Shown piece after piece: positions 59,366 to 64,000 of a stretch of DNA of 64,000 nucleotides. The DNA is from Halorientalis litorea. GTDB taxonomy: Archaea > Halobacteriota > Halobacteria > Halobacteriales > Haloarculaceae. The notes under the pieces were generated by a model, which was not told where the DNA came from, did no database searches, and worked only from the letters and a program-made list of their open reading frames with translations. The stretch spans positions 2,294,001 to 2,358,000 of the forward strand of contig NZ_CP095482.1 in the NCBI RefSeq assembly GCF_023028225.1. The letters are read 5' to 3'. Positions within the stretch are counted from its first letter, which is position 1, and every line of letters begins with the position of its first letter. A program made the position numbers and the translations under genes.

Positions 59366-59988
59366 GTGTCACAGAAGGTCGCCAACAGTCGTTTGCCCGT
59401 GTCCGTCAGGATGCTCTCGGGGTGGAACTGTACGCCGAAGTGTGGTCTCTCGCGGTGTCTGACGCCCATCACGACGTGCCCCTCGCGGTGACTGGTCTCG
59501 GCCCCGCCAGCCGTCCACGCCGTCTCCGTCAACGAGTCCGGTAGCTCGGCCCGTTCGACGGCCAGCGAGTGGTAGCGGCCCACCTCGAACCGTTCCGGGA
59601 GGTCGGCGTACAGGCCGCGCCCGTCGTGTTCGACCATCGAGGGCTTGCCGTGGACGACCGCTTCGGCGTGGCCGACGGTGGCCCCGTGTGCCGCACACAA
59701 CGCTTGATGGCCGAGACAGACACCCAGCGTCGGGTAGTCGAGGTCCGCGAACACGGCCGTCGAGACGCCCGCGTCGGCGGGCGTGCCCGGGCCGGGTGAG
59801 ACGACGATGCCGTCTGGGTCCAGCTCGCGGATGTCGGCGGGTGTCACGGCGTCGTTGCGGTGGACGAGAACGTCGCCTGCGTCGGGCGCGTCCACTACGC
59901 CCCACGCGGGGTCGGTCACCACCTCGCCGACGTACTGGACGAGGTTGTAGGCGAACGAGTCGTAGTTGTCCACGACGAGTACCTTCAC
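59341..59988 (-). CDS. pabA: Glutamine amidotransferase, aminodeoxychorismate/anthranilate synthase component II
   Basis: 215 residues, GTG start. Class I amidotransferase triad: Cys in [14 protein letters not shown], His and Glu in [10 protein letters not shown]. The N-terminal [20 protein letters not shown] and [17 protein letters not shown] are the usual TrpG/PabA motifs. It supplies ammonia from glutamine to the chorismate-binding subunit encoded just upstream (4-bp overlap). Whether the product is aminodeoxychorismate or anthranilate depends on that subunit. Confidence 0.9.
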   Translation of the reverse strand: MKVLVVDNYDSFAYNLVQYVGEVVTDPAWGVVDAPDAGDVLVHRNDAVTPADIRELDPDGIVVSPGPGTPADAGVSTAVFADLDYPTLGVCLGHQALCAAHGATVGHAEAVVHGKPSMVEHDGRGLYADLPERFEVGRYHSLAVERAELPDSLTETAWTAGGAETSHREGHVVMGVRHRERPHFGVQFHPESILTDTGKRLLATFCDTCQSTSTT

Positions 59989-61508
59989 GTGTCCTCACCC
60001 TCCTCGGAGCGCGATACTGCCCGTCCGCCGTCCGACGCGACCGTGAGGTCGCCGCGTTGGCCCAACGCCTCGTCCACCGCAGTCACCAGCGCGCGGGCCT
60101 TGTCGAGCGTCTCCGCGTACTCCCGCTCGGGGTCCGAATCGTGGACGACGCCCGCACCGACCCGGAGGTGGTACTGCTCGCGGTACCGAACTAGCGTCCG
60201 GATGACGATGGACAGCGTCGCCCGCCCGTCGAACCCGAAGATGCCGATGCTTCCGGTGTAGGGGCCGCGGCGGGTCGCCTCCACCTCGTCGATTATCTCC
60301 ATCGTCCGGGGTTTCGGTGCCCCGGTGATGGTCCCGCCCGGAAAGACGGCCGCGATGGCGTCGCCCAAGTCCGCACCCTCGCGCAGTCGCCCTTCCACTT
60401 CCGAGACGAGGTGCATCACCTCGCTGTAGCGGTCGACCCGACGGTAGTCCGTCACCTCGACGCTCCCGAACTCGCTGACTTTCCCGAGGTCGTTGCGCTC
60501 CAAGTCGACCAGCATCGCGTGTTCGGCCCGCTCTTTCTCGTCCACCCGGAGGTCCGTCTCCAACCGCTCGTCGGCTTCGGGAGTCTCCCCGCGGGGTCGC
60601 GTCCCGGCGATGGGTTCGGTGACGATGCGGTCCCCGTCCCGCGCCAAGAGCAGTTCGGGACTGGCACTCACGAGGTCCACGCCGGGGAACTCCACCAGCG
60701 CGGAGTAGGGTGCGGGGTTCACCGCTCGGAGGGCGTCGAACGCCGCGACGGGGTGGACCGCCGCCGGGGCCGTCAGCCGCTGGGAGACGTTCGCCTGAAA
60801 CGTATCGCCGTCACGGACGTACTCCTTGACGCGACGCACGCGGTCCGCGAACGCAGTCTTCCCGCAGTCGCTCTCGAACCGCGCGGCGGGGGCGTCGACC
60901 GGTGGGTCCCCGACCGTCGGGTCCCCCTCGGTGGCGCGTTCCGCGAGCCAGCGGGCGCGGGCGACCCCCTCGTCGTAGGCGTCGCCGGGCGGCGACCCCG
61001 CATCGCCCGCAGGGTCGACGCGGGGACACGCCGTGATTCGGAGCGTCGTCGGCGACTCGCGTGGTTCTTCCCACGCGGCGAGGCAATCGTAAGCCGCCAT
61101 CTGGAGGCGCGGCAGGGCGCGGTCCCTGTTGGCGTCAGCCGGGAGTGCCTCCAGTTCCCGTGCCACGTCGTAGGAGAGCCAGCCGATTGCACCGCAGGGG
61201 TAGGGGACGGCACAGTCGCCGCGTTCGAGCGAGTCTGCGGCGAGCCGGTCGGTCAGCGCGGCGAGCGCGGACCCGTCGTCGGGGCCGACGCTGATGCGGT
61301 CTATCGGGTCGACGCCGAAGTAGCCCCACCCGGACTGCCCGCCGGTCGTCGCGAGGTAGGCGTCGCCACCGTCACCGCGTCGGGCACGGCGATAGGCCGT
61401 GAACGGGTCCGAGACGGTGACCCGAAGTTCGACGGGGACGCGCGTCCCGGGACTGACTGCCGCTGCCGTGTCCCGGTAGTCGTCCCTGTCAGTTACGACC
61501 GCCTGCAT
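59985..61508 (-). CDS. pabB: Chorismate-binding synthase component I (PabB/TrpE type)
   Basis: 507 residues from ATG 61508. The chorismate-binding domain has [113 protein letters not shown] and [35 protein letters not shown]. The PIAGT motif has Ala where E. coli PabB has the nucleophilic Lys (PIKGT); TrpE enzymes have Ala. The operon with a PabC-like gene argues for 4-aminobenzoate synthesis, the motif leaves anthranilate possible. N-terminal 60 residues are divergent. Confidence 0.85.
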   Translation of the reverse strand: MQAVVTDRDDYRDTAAAVSPGTRVPVELRVTVSDPFTAYRRARRGDGGDAYLATTGGQSGWGYFGVDPIDRISVGPDDGSALAALTDRLAADSLERGDCAVPYPCGAIGWLSYDVARELEALPADANRDRALPRLQMAAYDCLAAWEEPRESPTTLRITACPRVDPAGDAGSPPGDAYDEGVARARWLAERATEGDPTVGDPPVDAPAARFESDCGKTAFADRVRRVKEYVRDGDTFQANVSQRLTAPAAVHPVAAFDALRAVNPAPYSALVEFPGVDLVSASPELLLARDGDRIVTEPIAGTRPRGETPEADERLETDLRVDEKERAEHAMLVDLERNDLGKVSEFGSVEVTDYRRVDRYSEVMHLVSEVEGRLREGADLGDAIAAVFPGGTITGAPKPRTMEIIDEVEATRRGPYTGSIGIFGFDGRATLSIVIRTLVRYREQYHLRVGAGVVHDSDPEREYAETLDKARALVTAVDEALGQRGDLTVASDGGRAVSRSEEGEDT

Positions 61509-61548
61509 GGACGAAGGAAGGAGAACTGAACGTAATCGTCTTGCGGTT

Positions 61549-62049
61549 CTACTCGTCGCCGCGGGCCGTCGCGACCCACCCGGTGACGCGCTTCTCCGAG
61601 AGGTCCGAGCGGGTGGCCACGTCCGCCGGGTCGGCCGCCGCGAGGTCACCGACCGTCTCGATGCCCGCCTCGCCGAGTCGTTCGGCGTAGGACGGTCCGA
61701 TGCCGGAGACGGTGTCGACGTCGTCGTCCGAATCGAGGTCGGGGGCGACGGTGACGGCCGCGTCGTCGCTCTCCTCGTCACCTGTCGTGTCCTCGTCGGC
61801 CGCAACGTCTTCGGCCGCTTCCTCGTCCTCGGTCACGCCCTCGACGGCCGCAGCTTCGGCCTCCTCGAAGGCTTCGGCGTCCGGTTCGACCGAGAGGTCG
61901 TCACCGGTGCCTTTGACGGCATCTTCGCTCTCCGTGTCCGGTTCGTGCTCGACTGTCACGTCTACGTCGTCGTGGTTGGTTCTGCCAGTACGCGACTCCG
62001 ACCCCGTACCGAGCCCCATGACCGTCTTCACTAGACTGAACAATCCCAT
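61549..62049 (-). CDS. Acidic protein with C-terminal helix-hairpin-helix domain
   Basis: 166 residues. A short hydrophobic start ([16 protein letters not shown]) leads to about 90 residues rich in Glu, Asp, Ala and Val, probably disordered. The last 55 residues are a helix-hairpin-helix of the DUF4332/RNAP-alpha-like kind: [53 protein letters not shown]. Such domains bind DNA non-specifically or proteins. Similar proteins are common in haloarchaea. It lies between aroE and pabB, 25 bp and 40 bp away, all co-directional. Confidence 0.75.
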   Translation of the reverse strand: MGLFSLVKTVMGLGTGSESRTGRTNHDDVDVTVEHEPDTESEDAVKGTGDDLSVEPDAEAFEEAEAAAVEGVTEDEEAAEDVAADEDTTGDEESDDAAVTVAPDLDSDDDVDTVSGIGPSYAERLGEAGIETVGDLAAADPADVATRSDLSEKRVTGWVATARGDE

Positions 62050-62074
62050 GTCCCGATGTAGTTATCCCGCCCCC

Positions 62075-62872
62075 TTAAATTCGCTCCCGCAGAACACTGT
62101 TCATTTTATCAACCGGAGCGGCCTCGTCGGTCCATCGCTCGAAGGCTTCGACCCCCTGATACAGGAGCATCCACGCGCCGTCGACCGTCGTCGCCCCGGC
62201 GGCCTCGGCGTCCCGGAGTAGGCGTGTGTTAATCGGGTCATACACCGCATCGAGCACCGCGAGGTCCGCGTGGAGTGCGTCGGCCGGGACCGGTGACCGG
62301 TCTTCCTCCATCCCGACGCTCGTCGCGTTGACGAGCACGTCCGCCTCTGCGACCAGTTCGTCGAGGCCGTCGAGACCGTGAGCGGTCGCGCCCGGGACCT
62401 CCGCGGCCAACTCCGTCGCGCGTTCGACCGTCCGGTTGGCGATTGCCACGTCCATGCCTTCGTCGGCGAGACCGAACGCGACGGCCCGGCCTGCACCGCC
62501 AGCACCGACGACGACTGCCCGTCCGGCGAGGCCGACACCGTGATGAGTAAGCGCGCGTGTGGCACCGACCGCGTCGGTGTTGTAGCCGGTCGGTGGGTCC
62601 GTGCTGAAATCGATGGTGTTCACCGCACCGATGCGGGCCGCCATGTCGGCCGGGTCGACCGCATCGAGTACGTCCTGTTTGAACGGGATGGTGACGTTCA
62701 ACCCCGCGACACCGAGCGTCTCGGCGGCCGTGACCGCGGCTCCGCCGGCGTCGGCGGGCGGTTCGAAGGTGACGTATCGCGCGTCCAGTCCGACTACCTC
62801 GTACGCCGCTTCGTGCATCGGTGGCGAGAGGGAGTGGCCGACCGGGTTCCCGACGAGTCCGTACACGTCCAT
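62075..62872 (-). CDS. aroE: Shikimate dehydrogenase
   Basis: 265 residues from ATG 62872 (upstream in-frame starts would add a non-conserved lead). Motifs: [23 protein letters not shown] (shikimate binding SxS), [16 protein letters not shown] (catalytic Lys in PFK), [20 protein letters not shown] (Asp), [26 protein letters not shown] (NADP loop), [18 protein letters not shown]. It reduces 3-dehydroshikimate to shikimate. Followed by the HhH gene and pabBAC, giving an aromatic branch cluster. Confidence 0.95.
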   Translation of the reverse strand: MDVYGLVGNPVGHSLSPPMHEAAYEVVGLDARYVTFEPPADAGGAAVTAAETLGVAGLNVTIPFKQDVLDAVDPADMAARIGAVNTIDFSTDPPTGYNTDAVGATRALTHHGVGLAGRAVVVGAGGAGRAVAFGLADEGMDVAIANRTVERATELAAEVPGATAHGLDGLDELVAEADVLVNATSVGMEEDRSPVPADALHADLAVLDAVYDPINTRLLRDAEAAGATTVDGAWMLLYQGVEAFERWTDEAAPVDKMNSVLRERI

Positions 62873-62957
62873 GTCAGACGCCACCGACGGGACCGACATG
62901 AACGCACCGCTCGAAGTTCCGTAAGACACTCGTGCGGGTGTTGTCTCACTCCGTGTA

Positions 62958-64000
62958 GTGACCCGTCTCCGTCATCCGCTCGTCGCGGTGGCCGGCGCGA
63001 TGCTACTGACACTGCCGTGGGTCGTCGTCGCCGCGACCGGCCTCGCTCTCGGTCTCGGCACGGTCGTAGCCGTCAGCGGACTCTCCATTCTCGGGGCGTC
63101 GTTCCTCCTCGCGTGGGGTGCCGAGACGGCCGAGAAGGACGTGCCCCGAGCCTTCGCCATCGCCGTCCTCGCGGTGCTGGCCGTCGCACCCGAGTACGCG
63201 GTTGACGCCCTGTACGCGTGGAACGCCGGGGCTGGCGGCGCGACGACGGCGGCCTGCGGGCAGTTGACCGCCGCCCAGATAGAAGCACAGGCGACGCCGC
63301 TGGCGGAGGCGTGCCACAAAGCCAACCTCGCCATCGCCAACATGACTGGCGCGAACCGCATCCTCATCGGCATCGGCTGGGCCGGCATCGCCGTCTTTAC
63401 GGTCTGGCGCGCCACCCGGACGAAGGACCCCGCCGTGCAGAAGCGGCCGGGGCGGTTCACCGACGCCGTACAACTCGACACCGACATCGCAACCGAAATC
63501 GCCTTTCTCACGCTCGCCACACTGTGGGCGTTTCTCGTCCCGCTGGGCGGCGGCATCGGCCTGTTCGATACCTTGTTCCTCGTCGGCCTGTACGTCGCCT
63601 ACATCGGTCTGGTCCTGAAATCCGACGTGGAACCCTCCGAACACACCGTCGGCGTCCCCAGGTATCTGCAAGAGTGGTCCGTGCCGTGGCGACCGCTCGC
63701 CGTCCTCGTCCTCTTTGGCTACTCCGGCGCGATGATATTCAGTGCCGTCGAACCGTTCGCGCACGGACTGGAGGAAATCGGTATCCAGAACGGCATCCCC
63801 GAGTTCTTCATGATTCAGTGGGTCGCGCCGCTCGCCAGCGAGTCGCCGGAACTCATCGTCGTCGCCGTCCTCGTCAACAAGGCCCGCTCGACGGCGGGGT
63901 TCAACGCCCTCATCTCCTCGAAGCTGAACCAGTGGACGCTCCTCATCGGGACCATCGCCGTGGTGTACTCCATCGCCCTCGGACAGTACGGCACCCTCCC
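62958..64000 (+). CDS. Na+/Ca2+ exchanger family transporter (3' truncated by window edge)
   Basis: GTG 62958; 347 codons to the window edge with no stop. About nine hydrophobic helices are seen. The first alpha repeat is [48 protein letters not shown] (the Glu in PEYA is the ion ligand), followed by [19 protein letters not shown], the GxN-type half; the second repeat contains [49 protein letters not shown]. The loop near residues 92-120 (ACGQLTAAQ...[11 protein letters not shown]) has two Cys and may be external. It exchanges sodium or protons for calcium or another cation across the membrane. Confidence 0.87.
   Translation, partial: MTRLRHPLVAVAGAMLLTLPWVVVAATGLALGLGTVVAVSGLSILGASFLLAWGAETAEKDVPRAFAIAVLAVLAVAPEYAVDALYAWNAGAGGATTAACGQLTAAQIEAQATPLAEACHKANLAIANMTGANRILIGIGWAGIAVFTVWRATRTKDPAVQKRPGRFTDAVQLDTDIATEIAFLTLATLWAFLVPLGGGIGLFDTLFLVGLYVAYIGLVLKSDVEPSEHTVGVPRYLQEWSVPWRPLAVLVLFGYSGAMIFSAVEPFAHGLEEIGIQNGIPEFFMIQWVAPLASESPELIVVAVLVNKARSTAGFNALISSKLNQWTLLIGTIAVVYSIALGQYGTL

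Noticed and set aside
1-64000. CRISPR arrays, insertion sequences, replication origin, rRNA operon
   Set aside because: I scanned for regularly spaced direct repeats, transposase motifs, Orc1/Cdc6 genes with origin boxes and rRNA signatures and saw none. A k-mer repeat search would be decisive.

Overview
This is a high-GC archaeal chromosome segment from a haloarchaeon (class Halobacteria). Evidence: strongly Asp/Glu-rich proteins, TATA boxes about 25-30 bp upstream of many leaderless starts, a PAN proteasomal ATPase, intein-bearing family B DNA polymerase, Mre11/Rad50, an intron-containing tRNA-Gln(UUG), gamma-alpha fused 2-oxoacid:acceptor oxidoreductase, and many short haloarchaea-type hypothetical genes. 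I cannot fix the genus from sequence alone. Almost all of the window is ordinary densely packed chromosome; the only stretch with clear foreign character is around the tRNA-Gln (5.7-6.8 kb).

Layout. 0-5.7 kb: a threonine-synthase-like protein that has lost the PLP lysine, a LysE exporter, an HD hydrolase, a GNAT/zinc-ribbon fusion, DUF502, PNPOx-like and DUF2237 proteins. 5.7-6.8 kb: tRNA-Gln with a 46-nt intron, a duplicated tRNA 3' end and a multi-zinc-finger HNH nuclease gene. 6.8-11.6 kb: iron module on the minus strand, DtxR-type regulator, ferritin-like protein and sufCBD, with a TTAGG-N4-CCTAA inverted repeat before sufC. 11.8-18.9 kb: histidine kinase and PolB with two related inteins. 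19-24.3 kb: three small proteins, rad50-mre11, and a winged-helix regulator. 24.5-28.5 kb: PAN, a large three-part protein of unknown function, and a winged-helix protein. 28.7-37.5 kb: purA, two alpha/beta hydrolases, a ferredoxin-NADP-reductase-like flavoprotein, korAB, GNAT, geranylgeranyl-reductase-like flavoprotein. 37.5-48.8 kb: AN1-finger membrane protein, aldo/keto reductase, membrane proteins, rRNA methyltransferase plus PUA-like partner, PAC2 protein, aminotransferase, UbiA prenyltransferase, YchF-type GTPase, bactofilin-like protein, small proteins. 48.8-56.9 kb: methylmalonyl-CoA epimerase and mutase large subunit, regulators, a gene with a second TTAGG-N4-CCTAA box on its start codon, acyl-CoA synthetase and a half-size relative. 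56.9-62.9 kb: dnaJ, two tiny membrane peptides, and an aroE-HhH-pabB-pabA-pabC run linking shikimate to aminobenzoate (or anthranilate). The window ends inside a Na+/Ca2+ exchanger gene.

The most useful leads are regulatory and architectural rather than a new defence or mobile system: the paired iron-box-like repeats that tie an uncharacterised protein to the suf operon; a three-unit GTAAAGC operator array over the promoter of a DUF2178/XRE gene pair; two sister inteins that end in Gln and sit before 'SLY' in two different polymerase motifs; a lysine-less threonine synthase relative; and the 814-residue protein next to PAN. I found no CRISPR array, no insertion sequence and no rRNA gene.
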